Positions 49,706 through 58,722 of a stretch of DNA of 64,000 nt are shown here, one piece after another. The notes beneath the pieces were generated by a model, which saw only the letters and a program-made list of their open reading frames with translations, made no database searches and was not told the DNA's origin. The DNA comes from Hyphomicrobiales bacterium. GTDB taxonomy: Bacteria > Pseudomonadota > Alphaproteobacteria > Rhizobiales > Rhizobiaceae. The DNA is taken from NCBI GenBank assembly GCA_900468535.1, contig UBTY01000035.1:62001-126000 (forward strand). Reading direction: 5' to 3'. The position numbers were made by a program, and so were the translations under genes. Numbering within the stretch: position 1 is the first letter of the stretch; each line of letters opens with the position of its first letter.

Positions 49706-51646
49706 TCAGAACTCCGTCCAGTCTTCCTGAACCGCAGCAGCCGTTGCAGCCCTGCCGCCGCCGAAGGCCTTGGCGACCGTGCGGGTCAGCGCGCGGGCGG
49801 GCGATGCGACCGGGCGGGACGCGGGGCTGGCGACGGCTGCTCTTGGTGCCTCGGCACGGGCATGACCGAGGTTGAACTGGCCAAGCAGGGTGTCGAGAGC
49901 AGCGGCCTCCTGCGCCAGCGAGTGGCTGGCTGCGGTCTGCTCCTCGACCATGGCGGCATTCTGCTGCGTGCCCTGGTCCATGTTGTTGACGGCGGTGTTG
50001 ATCTCCTGCAGACCGACCGACTGTTCGCGCGTTGCGGTGACGATGGCGCTGACGTGCTTGTTGATCTCCTGCACGGCACCGACGATTTCGGCGAGCGCCT
50101 TGCCGGTTTCATCGACGAGCGAGACGCCTGAATTGACCTGCGTGCCCGAGGTGTTGATCAGCGACTTGATCTCCTTGGCGGCATTTGCCGAGCGCTGCGC
50201 GAGCTCGCGCACTTCCTGCGCGACGACGGCAAAGCCCTTGCCTGCTTCGCCCGCACGAGCGGCTTCGACGCCGGCGTTCAAGGCGAGCAGGTTGGTCTGG
50301 AATGCGATGTCATCGATCACGCCGATGATGTTGCTGATCGCGTCTGATGACTTCTCGATTTCCTGCATGGCGGCGACGGCCTTGCGGACGACATCGCCGG
50401 ACTTTTCGGCACCGAGGCGCGTGCGCTCGACCAGCTGGCCGACATCCTCGGCGCGCTTGGCCGAGTCGCGAACGGTGGTGGTGACTTCCTCGAGCGCTGC
50501 TGCCGTCTCCTCGACGGCTGCGGCCTGCTGTTCGGTGCGGCGGGCGAGATCATCGGCAGCGGAACGGATTTCACCGGCGCCGGCGTTGATGGCGGACGCA
50601 TTGCGACCGACCGACTGGAGGGCGCCCTGCAGCTTCTCGACGGCGTTGTTGAAGTCGTTGCGGAGACGATCGAACTGCGATGCGAAGGGCGTCGTGATGC
50701 GGACGGCGACATTGCCGTTGGCGAGGTCGGACAGACCGCCGGCGAGGCCTTCCATGGCGAAGCGGAGTTCCGCTTCCTCGCGTGCCTTCTGCTCGTCGCT
50801 CATCTGGCGCTGGCGCTCGGCATCGCTGCGCATGCGATCGGTTTCGCCCGAAAGGCGCAGCTTCTCGATCGCTGCATCCTTGAAGACAAGAACCGACTGG
50901 GCCATGCGGCCGACTTCGTCCTGACGATCGAGCGCCGGAACGTCGATGTCGTGCTGGCCACCGGCCAGACGGCCCATGGCGGACGTCATGCCGACGATCG
51001 GGCGAACGATGCTGCGCGACAGCATCCAGGCGAGCAGGACGGCAGCAGCGGCAGCGGCGATGCCGCCGGTGAGCAGGCTGATGTTCAGCGCCCGGCTGGC
51101 CTGCGCCTTGCTTTCGGCAAGCGCATTCGATTCGTCGCGTGCGGCCGCCTTGATCTTGGCGGAGGCCTGACGGAAGCCGTCGAGCTGCCCCTTCGTCTCG
51201 TTGACGCCGATCTTGACGATCTGGTCGATGGGCATGTCGGTTTCCTTGCGAGCCTTCGACTGCGGCTCGGCAAGCTGATGGAAATAGAGATCGGCGGCCT
51301 TCTGCATGGCGTCGATCTGCGCGACGAAATCGCTGTTGCCGGCAGCTGTCGTCCTTGCGGCATCAATCGCCTTCAGCATGCGCTCGCGGTTCGCGAAAAT
51401 ATCGCCATAGGTGCTGTCGCTGCGAAACAGCAGGAAGCCGCGGAGATTGACAGCCTGCTCAAGCATCGCCTGAAGGGCGTCGTCGATCTGGTTGACGAGC
51501 AGTTCCGACTTCTTCTGCTGTACGGCAGCTTCGGCAACCACATCCGCCTTGAAGTAAACAAAGCTGGAAACGGACAGAAAGATAAGGATCAGCGCCGCGA
51601 AAGTCGCGGCGAGCTTACCGTTCAGGGACATGTTCTTGGCCAACAT
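49706..51646 (-). CDS. Methyl-accepting chemotaxis protein with C-terminal pentapeptide
   Basis: A 646-aa MCP. Transmembrane helix 1 is at about 12-32, the periplasmic four-helix-bundle-type sensor at about 35-185 (QQKKSELLVNQIDDALQAMLEQ ...), helix 2 at about 190-210 (LLTGGIAAAAAAVLLAWML), HAMP at 211-265, a second HAMP-like segment near 300, then the signalling domain with the hairpin tip IDDIAFQTNLLALNAGVEAARAGEAGKGFAVVAQEVR. It ends DWTEF, which fits the CheR/CheB-binding pentapeptide (xWxxF), so it can probably recruit the adaptation enzymes. Ligand unknown. It is divergent from tlyA. Confidence 0.93.
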   Translation of the reverse strand: MLAKNMSLNGKLAATFAALILIFLSVSSFVYFKADVVAEAAVQQKKSELLVNQIDDALQAMLEQAVNLRGFLLFRSDSTYGDIFANRERMLKAIDAARTTAAGNSDFVAQIDAMQKAADLYFHQLAEPQSKARKETDMPIDQIVKIGVNETKGQLDGFRQASAKIKAAARDESNALAESKAQASRALNISLLTGGIAAAAAAVLLAWMLSRSIVRPIVGMTSAMGRLAGGQHDIDVPALDRQDEVGRMAQSVLVFKDAAIEKLRLSGETDRMRSDAERQRQMSDEQKAREEAELRFAMEGLAGGLSDLANGNVAVRITTPFASQFDRLRNDFNNAVEKLQGALQSVGRNASAINAGAGEIRSAADDLARRTEQQAAAVEETAAALEEVTTTVRDSAKRAEDVGQLVERTRLGAEKSGDVVRKAVAAMQEIEKSSDAISNIIGVIDDIAFQTNLLALNAGVEAARAGEAGKGFAVVAQEVRELAQRSANAAKEIKSLINTSGTQVNSGVSLVDETGKALAEIVGAVQEINKHVSAIVTATREQSVGLQEINTAVNNMDQGTQQNAAMVEEQTAASHSLAQEAAALDTLLGQFNLGHARAEAPRAAVASPASRPVASPARALTRTVAKAFGGGRAATAAAVQEDWTEF

Positions 51647-51930
51647 CAATCAATCTCTCTTGAAGCGCACAGGCATGGCAAAGCCACGGCATACGAAGGC
51701 ATGCCTTTGGGAAATTCGGCGAACATGATCGGCAGATCGGATTGAGGGCCATCATGGCAAAAGCGGCTAGGAGCCGCTGCAATCAGCCGAACCATAGGCG
51801 GCAAGGCTTTCGATTTATTTAAAAATTTGTGCGGCGCAGCACGTCACGGAGCGACGCCGGTTCGTCCTGTGGTTTCGGCGATCTCAACAAAAGGCTTGCA
51901 ACGGATGGCTTTGCCGGTCATGGACTGCCC

Positions 51931-52677
51931 ATGCCCGATCAAGATACACAACGCCTGGACCAGTTGCTGGTCAGTCTCGGCCTTTTCGCCAGCCGCTCCC
52001 GTGCACGGGATGCGGTGCAACGCGGTACCGTGAAAATCGACGGCAAGGTGGTGACGAAGGCCGGTGCGCTATTCGCCGATGATGCCGTGATCGAGATCGA
52101 TGACCCGGCGCAGGACTATGTCTCGCGCGCGGCCCTGAAGCTTGCCGCTGCACTCGACCACTTCAAGCTCGATCCTTCGGGGCACCGTTGCCTCGACATC
52201 GGCGCGTCGACGGGTGGTTTTACCGAGGTCCTGCTGCAGAACGGCGCAACCGATGTCACCGCCATCGATGTCGGTCACGGGCAGATGCATCCGCGTATCT
52301 CCGGCGATCCCCGCGTGACCAACATCGAGGGCCTGAATGCACGCAATCTGACGGAAGAGGATATCGGACACCCGATCACCTTCATTGTGTCAGACGTTTC
52401 CTTTATCTCGCTGAAGCTGGCGCTCGCGCCGGCGCTCGATCTTACCGAGACGGGAGCGGTTGCCGTTCTGCTCGTCAAGCCGCAGTTCGAAGCCGGCCGC
52501 GACGCGATCGGCAAGGGCGGACTGCTCAAGGATCCGTCGTCAGCACCTGATGTCGCGGCTGAACTGGAGCGCTGGTTCGTCGAGGACATGGGCTGGACGA
52601 GCCTCGGCCTCATCCCCTCCCCGATCGCCGGCGGCGACGGAAACCAGGAATATCTACTCGCAGGAACGAAACCTTGA
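51931..52677 (+). CDS. tlyA: TlyA family rRNA (cytidine-2'-O)-methyltransferase
   Basis: A 248-aa protein with an N-terminal S4 RNA-binding domain (QRLDQLLVSLGLFASRSRARDAVQRGTVKIDGKVV) and an FtsJ-type methyltransferase domain. The latter has the SAM site CLDIGASTGGFTEVLLQNGA near 86, ISFIVSDVSF-like motif IV near 155 and LLVKPQFEAGRD near 190. TlyA methylates 16S and, in some species, 23S rRNA. ATG 51931 matches the family start; upstream in-frame residues do not. It overlaps the next methyltransferase gene (TTGA). Confidence 0.92.
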   Translation: MPDQDTQRLDQLLVSLGLFASRSRARDAVQRGTVKIDGKVVTKAGALFADDAVIEIDDPAQDYVSRAALKLAAALDHFKLDPSGHRCLDIGASTGGFTEVLLQNGATDVTAIDVGHGQMHPRISGDPRVTNIEGLNARNLTEEDIGHPITFIVSDVSFISLKLALAPALDLTETGAVAVLLVKPQFEAGRDAIGKGGLLKDPSSAPDVAAELERWFVEDMGWTSLGLIPSPIAGGDGNQEYLLAGTKP

Positions 52678-53924
52678 GCACGCAAACAGTTACGATTGAA
52701 AAGCTCGGCGCCCAAGGCGACGGCATCGTGCACGCGGATGGCGGCCCGGTCTATGTGCCGTTCACCCTGCCGGGCGAGACCGTCGCCATCGCGCGGGTCA
52801 AGAGCCAGGGCACGCTGATCTCGATCACCACGCCATCCCCGGAGCGCCAGGTTCCTCTCTGCCGGCATTTCGGGCCCGATGGCGTCAACGGCACCTGCGG
52901 CGGCTGCAGCCTGCAGCACATGAACGATGCGGCCTACCGCAGCTTCAAGCGCCAGCTTGTCATCGATGCGCTGAAATCGAAGGGGCTGACGCCTGAGGTC
53001 GGTGACCTCATTGCCGCTCATCCAGGCGAACGGCGGCGCGTTGTGTTTGCCGCACGGCGGACAGAGAAGGACATGCTCATCGGCTTCAATCAGGCCGAGA
53101 GCCACCATATCGTCGCCATCGAGGAATGTCCCATCTCGTCGGCGGGCATCATGGCCAGGCTGCCGGCGATCAAGGCGATTGGGGCGGCACTTGCCAATAA
53201 TGCCGAGGCATTCCGCATCACCGTATTGGAGACCCTGTCAGGCCTCGATCTTGCCGCCGACGGCATCAAGAAACTCTCCGACCAGCAGCGTCGCAAGGCG
53301 ATCGAGACCGTACTTTCAATGCGCGGCATCGCCCGCGTTTCGCTGAATGGCGAAATCCTCGTCGAGCCAACGAAGCCGGTTGTCGATTTCGGCGGCGTCA
53401 ACGTCGTGCCGCCGCCCGCCAGCTTCCCGCAGGCGACCAAGCCGGCGGAAGAAGCGATGGCCGAACTGGTTATCGCGCATGTCGGCAAGGCGAAACGGAT
53501 CGCCGATCTCTTTGCGGGCGCCGGCACGTTTTCGCTCCGCCTTGCCCGCGTCGGCCGCGTGCATGCGGTCGAGAGCGAGGACAAGCCACTGGCGGCACTC
53601 GATCATGCCGCCCGCAACACGCAGGGCCTGAAGCCCGTCAGCGTCGAAAGGCGTGACCTTTTCCGTCGACCGCTGATGACATCCGAACTGAAGGCGTACG
53701 ACGCGGTGGTGTTCGACCCGCCGCGTGCCGGCGCCGAGTTCCAGTGCAAGGAATTGGCGCGCTCGGCGGTCAAGAAAGTGGTCGCCGTCAGCTGCAATCC
53801 GCTGACGCTTGCCCGCGACCTCGCTTTGCTCGTCGAGGGCGGCTATCGCATCACCAGCGTGACGCCGATCGACCAGTTCCTGTGGACGCCGCATGTCGAG
53901 GTCGTGGCGACGCTGGAGAAGTAA
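52674..53924 (+). CDS. TrmA/RumA-type RNA uracil-C5 methyltransferase
   Basis: A 416-aa class I SAM-dependent RNA m5U methyltransferase. An N-terminal TRAM-like beta-barrel (TVTIEKLGAQGDGIVHADGGPVYVPFTLPGE) is followed by an iron-sulfur cysteine set (LCRHFGPDG, then GTCGGCSLQHM). The SAM motif is IADLFAGAGTFSLRLA near 278, then VVFDPPRAGAEFQ near 343, and the catalytic Cys is in AVSCNPLTLARDLALL near 370. Whether it acts on 23S rRNA or tRNA cannot be read here. The TTG start overlaps the tlyA stop. Confidence 0.92.
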   Translation: MSTQTVTIEKLGAQGDGIVHADGGPVYVPFTLPGETVAIARVKSQGTLISITTPSPERQVPLCRHFGPDGVNGTCGGCSLQHMNDAAYRSFKRQLVIDALKSKGLTPEVGDLIAAHPGERRRVVFAARRTEKDMLIGFNQAESHHIVAIEECPISSAGIMARLPAIKAIGAALANNAEAFRITVLETLSGLDLAADGIKKLSDQQRRKAIETVLSMRGIARVSLNGEILVEPTKPVVDFGGVNVVPPPASFPQATKPAEEAMAELVIAHVGKAKRIADLFAGAGTFSLRLARVGRVHAVESEDKPLAALDHAARNTQGLKPVSVERRDLFRRPLMTSELKAYDAVVFDPPRAGAEFQCKELARSAVKKVVAVSCNPLTLARDLALLVEGGYRITSVTPIDQFLWTPHVEVVATLEK

Positions 53925-53931
53925 CGGCAAC

Positions 53932-53958
53932 AAAAACGCCCGCGACGAGCGCGGGCGT
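53932..53958 (-). terminator. Repeated hairpin, copy 1
   Basis: Perfect 9-bp arms ACGCCCGCG / CGCGGGCGT with loop ACGAG, followed by TTTTTG on the minus strand. It probably ends leftward transcripts from the MCP gene at 54.1 kb. The identical stem-loop occurs at 56169 and 56398. Confidence 0.65.
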
Positions 53959-54005
53959 CAGCTGGCGACAAAGCCTTATCGCCTGTTGGGATGGATGCCT
54001 ATCAG

Positions 54006-54120
54006 CCGTCACCCTGGCCGACGAGCCGGGGTCCAGCGCGCGCAAATCCTTGCGCGCAAAAGGCTCTTTCGCACCGCAGACGCGGTGCCGCTGGATGCCG
54101 GCTCGAGGCCGGCATGACGG
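54006..54120 (-). repeat. RIME-like repeat, copy A
   Basis: A 115-bp mosaic repeat with two palindromic ends: CCGTCACCCTGGCCGACGAG / CCGGGG at the left and GATGCCGGCTCGAGGCCGGCAT at the right, joined by a GCGCGCAAATCCTTGCGCGC dyad. It is the reverse orientation of the copies at 56236 and 62543. Size and structure match the Rhizobium intergenic mosaic element RIME1. Confidence 0.75.
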
Positions 54121-54139
54121 AGAAAACGATCAACCTCGA

Positions 54140-55963
54140 TCAGGCGGCGTAACGGCCGGATGATCCGGTGCCGTAGGATGCGGCCTGCAGGTTGAACTGG
54201 CTGAGAAGCTGCATCAGCTTGGCGGCTTCCTGCGCCAGTCCGTGACTTGCTGCCGTCTGCTCCTCGACCATGGCGGCATTCTGCTGCGTGCCCTGGTCCA
54301 TCGTGTTGACGGCCGTGTTGATCTCAGCGAGTCCGGTCGACTGCTCGCGGGTTGCGGTCACGATCGCATCGACGTGGCGGCTAATCTCCTGCACCTGTCC
54401 GACAATGGCTTCCAACGCCTTGCCGGTGTCGCCGACGAGGGTGACGCCGGAGCGGACCTGCGAGTTCGAGGCGGTGATCAGGCTCTCGATTTCCTTCGCG
54501 GCCTGAGCCGAGCGCTGCGCCAGCTCGCGGACTTCTTGAGCGACGACGGCAAAGCCCTTGCCGGCTTCGCCAGCGCGGGCGGCCTCGACGCCGGCATTCA
54601 ACGCCAGCAGGTTGGTCTGGAAGGCGATATCGTCGATCACGCTGATGATGTTGGAGATCTTTTCGGAGGAGTGTTCGATCTCCGTCATTGCCGAAACCGC
54701 CTTGCGGACGATGTTGCCGGATTCCTCGGCGCCGTTGCGGGTGCGGCTGACCAGCGTTCCGGCTTCCTCGGCGCGACGCGCCGTATCCTTGACCGTGGTG
54801 GTGATCTCTTCCAGCGCGGCTGCGGTTTCCTCGATCGAGGCGGCCTGCTGCTCGGTGCGGCGGGCGAGCCCATCGGCCGCGGTGCGGATTTCTCCGGCGC
54901 CCGCGTCGATCGCATGCGCGTTGTCGCCGACTTCCTGCAGGACGGCGCGCAGCTTGGCGACGGAAGCGTTGAAGTCGCTCCGCAGTCGATCGAGGTGATC
55001 GGCAAACGGCGTCTCGATCGTGCGCGTCAGGTCGCCTTCCGAGAGAGCGCCCAATGCATCCGCAAGAGCTGCGACGGCGTGCTGGATCTCGGCGGCTTCG
55101 CTGGCCTTCGAGGCTTCGTTGCGCGAACGTTCCAGCTGTGCCTGTTCGCGGTTATGCTCGGCATTGCGCTCGAGATCGAGACGCGCGAAGGAGTTGTCGC
55201 GGAAGACAGCGACGGCTGCGGCCATGTCGCCGATCTCATCCTTGCGACCGGCGTAGGGGACGGCAGCGTCGAGCTCGCCATCGGCGAGACGGGCCATGCG
55301 AACGGCAATCGTCGAGATCGGCTGCGAGATACGCTTCCATGCGAGGAAGGCGGCAGCGACGGCGACGGCCAGGGCGACGGCCAGGCCGCCGACGATCGAC
55401 AGGATGCCTGCACTGTAGTTGCCTGATGCGGCTAAGAGCGCCGCATCGGTCGACTGCCGGTCCTTGGCCAGCATTCCATCGACGAGGGTCTGGATGTTGT
55501 TGGCGGACATCGAAAGCTCGCCGCGATAGAGGCTGTTCGCCAGACTGCGCTTGTTATCGAGCGCGAGCGCAATGATCTTGTCGGCAAGTGCTGCGTCGTT
55601 GGCGAGCGCCTTCTGCAGGCGGCCAAAGTTCTGGCTCATGTAGTCGCTCTTCGGCTGCTTGTCGAAGGCTTCGATTGCGGTGTTGAGACGCTGGCGACGG
55701 GTCTTGAGTGTCGTCTCAGCGTTGCGGAAGTCCGTCTTGCCTGTCGCGAGCAGATAGTCGGCATAGCTGCGGCGAACGTCGTTCAGCGTCGTGACGATCG
55801 CATAGAGCCGCTCGGTGTTCGGAATGTTCTGCGCGCCGATCTGCCGGGTGTTGGCTTCGAGATTGGTCAGCGAGAAGGCCGCGATCGCACCTTGCACCAG
55901 CGCAATGACAACGAGAGACAGGAAGAGAAGCGGAAGGAGCGTTTTGATCTTCAGTTTGGACAT
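54140..55963 (-). CDS. Methyl-accepting chemotaxis protein, four-helix-bundle sensor
   Basis: A 607-aa MCP. Helix 1 is at about 8-30 (TLLPLLFLSLVVIALVQGAIAAF), the periplasmic 4HB_MCP-type sensor at 32-185 (NLEANTRQIGAQNIPNTERLYAIVTTLNDVRRSYADYLLATG), helix 2 at about 186-208, HAMP at 209-262, then a signalling domain with the usual hairpin tip. From about residue 315 on it is almost identical to the next MCP upstream, while the sensors are unrelated. It lacks the C-terminal xWxxF pentapeptide (ends SSGRYAA). Ligand unknown. Confidence 0.93.
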   Translation of the reverse strand: MSKLKIKTLLPLLFLSLVVIALVQGAIAAFSLTNLEANTRQIGAQNIPNTERLYAIVTTLNDVRRSYADYLLATGKTDFRNAETTLKTRRQRLNTAIEAFDKQPKSDYMSQNFGRLQKALANDAALADKIIALALDNKRSLANSLYRGELSMSANNIQTLVDGMLAKDRQSTDAALLAASGNYSAGILSIVGGLAVALAVAVAAAFLAWKRISQPISTIAVRMARLADGELDAAVPYAGRKDEIGDMAAAVAVFRDNSFARLDLERNAEHNREQAQLERSRNEASKASEAAEIQHAVAALADALGALSEGDLTRTIETPFADHLDRLRSDFNASVAKLRAVLQEVGDNAHAIDAGAGEIRTAADGLARRTEQQAASIEETAAALEEITTTVKDTARRAEEAGTLVSRTRNGAEESGNIVRKAVSAMTEIEHSSEKISNIISVIDDIAFQTNLLALNAGVEAARAGEAGKGFAVVAQEVRELAQRSAQAAKEIESLITASNSQVRSGVTLVGDTGKALEAIVGQVQEISRHVDAIVTATREQSTGLAEINTAVNTMDQGTQQNAAMVEEQTAASHGLAQEAAKLMQLLSQFNLQAASYGTGSSGRYAA

Positions 55964-56163
55964 GCGGCTATCTCATGCGACGGAGGACACGGCACGGCCG
56001 ATCGCATGGATCGCCGGTGCGGTTTCGTCCCGATGGTTGTTGCGGAGTGTATCCGGACGATGTCCGGCCTGCGTCATGCATTGCATGTCACTAAAGACGA
56101 ATATCCGTAAAATTTGATTAAAAGTATTATTTTTTAAGCAACTGCTGATCGGCGCGTCAGAAA
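55964..56163. promoter_or_regulatory. Upstream region of the MCP gene at 54.1 kb
   Basis: A 200-base stretch that turns strongly A/T-rich at 56100-56150 (AAAATTTGATTAAAAGTATT and a T-run). It must hold the promoter of the leftward MCP gene. No recognisable operator is seen. Confidence 0.4.
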
Positions 56164-56165
56164 CG

Positions 56166-56191
56166 AAAACGCCCGCGACGAGCGCGGGCGT
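56166..56191 (-). terminator. Repeated hairpin, copy 2
   Basis: Identical 9-bp arms and ACGAG loop as copy 1, with TTTTCG following on the minus strand. It lies downstream of the MCP gene at 56.4 kb, beyond the second RIME, and matches the layout after the other MCP. Confidence 0.65.
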
Positions 56192-56235
56192 CAGACTGCT
56201 GACAAAGTCTTCTTTCTTGCGGAACTACCGTTTTT

Positions 56236-56349
56236 CGTCATGCCGGCCTCGAGCCGGCATCCAGCAGCGCCGCGTCCGCGGTGCGAAAGAGTCTTTTGCG
56301 CGCAAGGACTTGCGCGCACTGGACCCCGGCTCATCGGCCGGGGTGACGG
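56236..56349 (+). repeat. RIME-like repeat, copy B
   Basis: A 114-bp copy in the opposite orientation to copy A: CGTCATGCCGGCCTCGAGCC at the left, GCGCGCAAGGACTTGCGCGC in the middle, and GACCCCGGCTCATCGGCCGG with GGTGACGG at the right. It lies between hairpin copies 2 and 3. Confidence 0.78.
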
Positions 56350-56397
56350 CTGACAGGCAGCCATACGAACAGACAATAAGGTCCTGTCAACAAGCTG

Positions 56398-56423
56398 ACG
56401 CCCGCGACGAGCGCGGGCGTTTC
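56398..56423 (+). terminator. Repeated hairpin, copy 3
   Basis: The same perfect 9-bp stem and ACGAG loop, here preceded by CTG and followed by TTTCC on the plus strand. It lies 25 bases after the stop of the MCP at 56445, so the T-run is on the strand opposite to that gene. Confidence 0.55.
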
Positions 56424-56444
56424 CATAGTGCTGTTCGATGCCGA

Positions 56445-58532
56445 TCAGGCGGCGTGACGGCTGTATGCCATGCCTTGAGATGCAGTCTGCAGGTTGAACT
56501 GGCTGAGAAGCTGCATCAGCTTTGCAGCCTCCTGCGCCAGTCCGTGACTTGCCGCCGTCTGCTCCTCGACCATCGCGGCGTTCTGCTGCGTGCCCTGGTC
56601 CATCGTGTTAACAGCCGTGTTGATCTCGGCGAGCCCCGTCGACTGCTCGCGGGTTGCTGTCACGATCGCATCGACGTGGCGGCTGATTTCCTGGACCTGC
56701 CCGACGATCATCTCCAACGCCTTGCCGGTGTCGCCGACGAGGGTGACGCCGGAGCGAACCTGCGAGTTCGAGGCGGTGATCAGGCTTTCGATTTCCTTCG
56801 CGGCCTGGGCCGAGCGCTGCGCCAGCTCACGGACTTCCTGCGCGACGACGGCAAAGCCCTTGCCGGCTTCGCCAGCGCGGGCGGCCTCGACGCCGGCGTT
56901 CAGCGCCAGCAGGTTGGTCTGGAAGGCGATATCGTCGATCACGCCGATGATGTTTGCGATCTTCTGCGAAGACTGCTCGATCTCCGTCATTGCCGAAACC
57001 GCCTTGCGAACGATGTTGCCGGATTCCTCGGCGCCGGACCGGGTCCGGGAGACGAGACCGCCGACGTCTTCGGCGCGGCGAGCCGTGTCCTTGACCGTGG
57101 TGGTGATCTCTTCCAGCGCGGCAGCGGTTTCCTCGACCGAGGCGGCCTGCTGTTCGGTGCGGCGAGCAAGACCATCAGCGGCGGTACGGATTTCGGTGGC
57201 ACCGGCATCGATGGCATGTGCGTTGTTGCCAACCATCTGCAGCGCGCCATGCAGCTTGCCGACCGCGGTATTGTAGTCGGTGCGCAGGCGATCGAGATGT
57301 GCCGCGAAAGGTGTCTCGATACGATGACCGAGGTCGCCATCCGAGAGGGCGCCAAGCGCACCGGCGAGCGCATCCACCGCATTGCGGATTTCAGTCGCTT
57401 CACGGTTCTTCTGCACTTCGCGTTCCTGGCGCTCGCGTTCCGTCAATGCACGACCGGACTCCGCCTCGCCTTCCAGGCGGGCGCGATCGACGGCGTTTTT
57501 CTTGAAGACGGCGACAGCCTCGGCCATGGAACCGATCTGGTCACGGCGGTCTTCGCCGGGGATGGCAACGGTGAGGTCGCCAGCCGCGAGCTTCTGCATG
57601 GCAGCGGTCATATCGGTAACCGGGCGGATGACCAGACCATGAAGCAGCCAGGCCATGGCGGCGATCATGAGGCCGACGGCAAGGATGGTGGCGATGGTTG
57701 CCGCGATGCGGAACTCATTGAGTGACGAAAACGCGGCATCGCTGTCGACAACGAAGCCGAGATACCATTCGACCGACGGCAAGCCGGCGACGGGCATGAA
57801 GCTGACGAGGACGTCCTTGCCGGCAAATTCGGTCGCTGCGAGCTTCGAAGCGATCGTCGGGGTTTGCGCCGGGAAGGCATCCGCGAGGCTCTTCGTCACC
57901 AGCTTGGCGTCGGGATGGATGAGGATCTGGCCGCTCTTGTTGACCAGGAATGCGGTGCCCTTGCCGCCGAGATCGATCTTCTTGATCATCTCGACCATGG
58001 TCTTGAGCGAGAAGTCGCTGCCAACGACGCCGGCAAGCTTGCCGTTGCGGCTGACCGGCACGGCAGCGCTGATGATCAGGTCGCCGCTCGATGCGTCGGT
58101 ATAAGGCTCGGTCATGACGCTGGCGTTCGCCTTGACGGCGTCCTGATACCACGGGCGCTTGCGCGGATCGTAACCGTCAGGCATCGGCAGCTTCGGCCAC
58201 ATCGTGAAGACGCCCTGCTCATCGCCGAAATAGGTGCTGACGAACTGACTGGTAAGGACGTCATTCTGCAGCACGCCTTCGACCGCCGGCTGATCGGCGC
58301 TGCGACCAACGGCGTTGGCGACCATCGCCGTCAGCGTCACGCGGCCGTTCATCCAGTTGGCGAGGCTGTTTGCAGCCTGCTCGCCCGACGAGCGGATGTT
58401 CGCTTCGATCGCCGCGGTGGCGGTGCTGCGTTCGACGGAGTTGATGTAGTAGGAGAAGGCTGCAAAGGCTGCGAGAACAACGGCAGACGCGGCAACGAGA
58501 ATGCGCGTCATCAGGTTCGTCTTCTTTTTCAA
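56445..58532 (-). CDS. Methyl-accepting chemotaxis protein with double Cache sensor
   Basis: A 695-aa MCP. Helix 1 is at about 10-30. The dCache_1 sensor at about 35-285 contains YDPRKRPWYQDAVKA (about 120-134) and TEPYTDASSGDLIISAAVPV, the R-x-W-Y ... Y-x-D pattern typical of amino-acid-binding Cache domains. Helix 2 at about 288-310 is followed by HAMP at 311-364 and a signalling domain that nearly matches the neighbouring MCP. An amino-acid ligand is an inference from the motif. It ends AYSRHAA, without a pentapeptide. Both hairpins and a RIME lie downstream. Confidence 0.94.
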   Translation of the reverse strand: MKKKTNLMTRILVAASAVVLAAFAAFSYYINSVERSTATAAIEANIRSSGEQAANSLANWMNGRVTLTAMVANAVGRSADQPAVEGVLQNDVLTSQFVSTYFGDEQGVFTMWPKLPMPDGYDPRKRPWYQDAVKANASVMTEPYTDASSGDLIISAAVPVSRNGKLAGVVGSDFSLKTMVEMIKKIDLGGKGTAFLVNKSGQILIHPDAKLVTKSLADAFPAQTPTIASKLAATEFAGKDVLVSFMPVAGLPSVEWYLGFVVDSDAAFSSLNEFRIAATIATILAVGLMIAAMAWLLHGLVIRPVTDMTAAMQKLAAGDLTVAIPGEDRRDQIGSMAEAVAVFKKNAVDRARLEGEAESGRALTERERQEREVQKNREATEIRNAVDALAGALGALSDGDLGHRIETPFAAHLDRLRTDYNTAVGKLHGALQMVGNNAHAIDAGATEIRTAADGLARRTEQQAASVEETAAALEEITTTVKDTARRAEDVGGLVSRTRSGAEESGNIVRKAVSAMTEIEQSSQKIANIIGVIDDIAFQTNLLALNAGVEAARAGEAGKGFAVVAQEVRELAQRSAQAAKEIESLITASNSQVRSGVTLVGDTGKALEMIVGQVQEISRHVDAIVTATREQSTGLAEINTAVNTMDQGTQQNAAMVEEQTAASHGLAQEAAKLMQLLSQFNLQTASQGMAYSRHAA

Positions 58533-58722
58533 GGAAGTTTCCTTTCGGGGAACGGTCCGCGTATCAACCGCGGGCCGCTCGAAGCGGCAAGATGCTGGGG
58601 CAGAGCGAAACGAAGCGCCTCATGCGCCCGGGCGGCTGTGACAGTGGCCAGCCGACACCTAGCCATATTAGAATGATATTTAAAACAGGCTTAAAATTTG
58701 ACGAAAATCAATCGAGTGCGCG

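Noticed and set aside
56217..57725. 502-codon plus-strand frame over an MCP gene and a RIME
   Set aside because: It begins in the repeat and runs antisense to a clear MCP signalling domain. A similar antisense frame appears over the other MCP because their sequences are alike.
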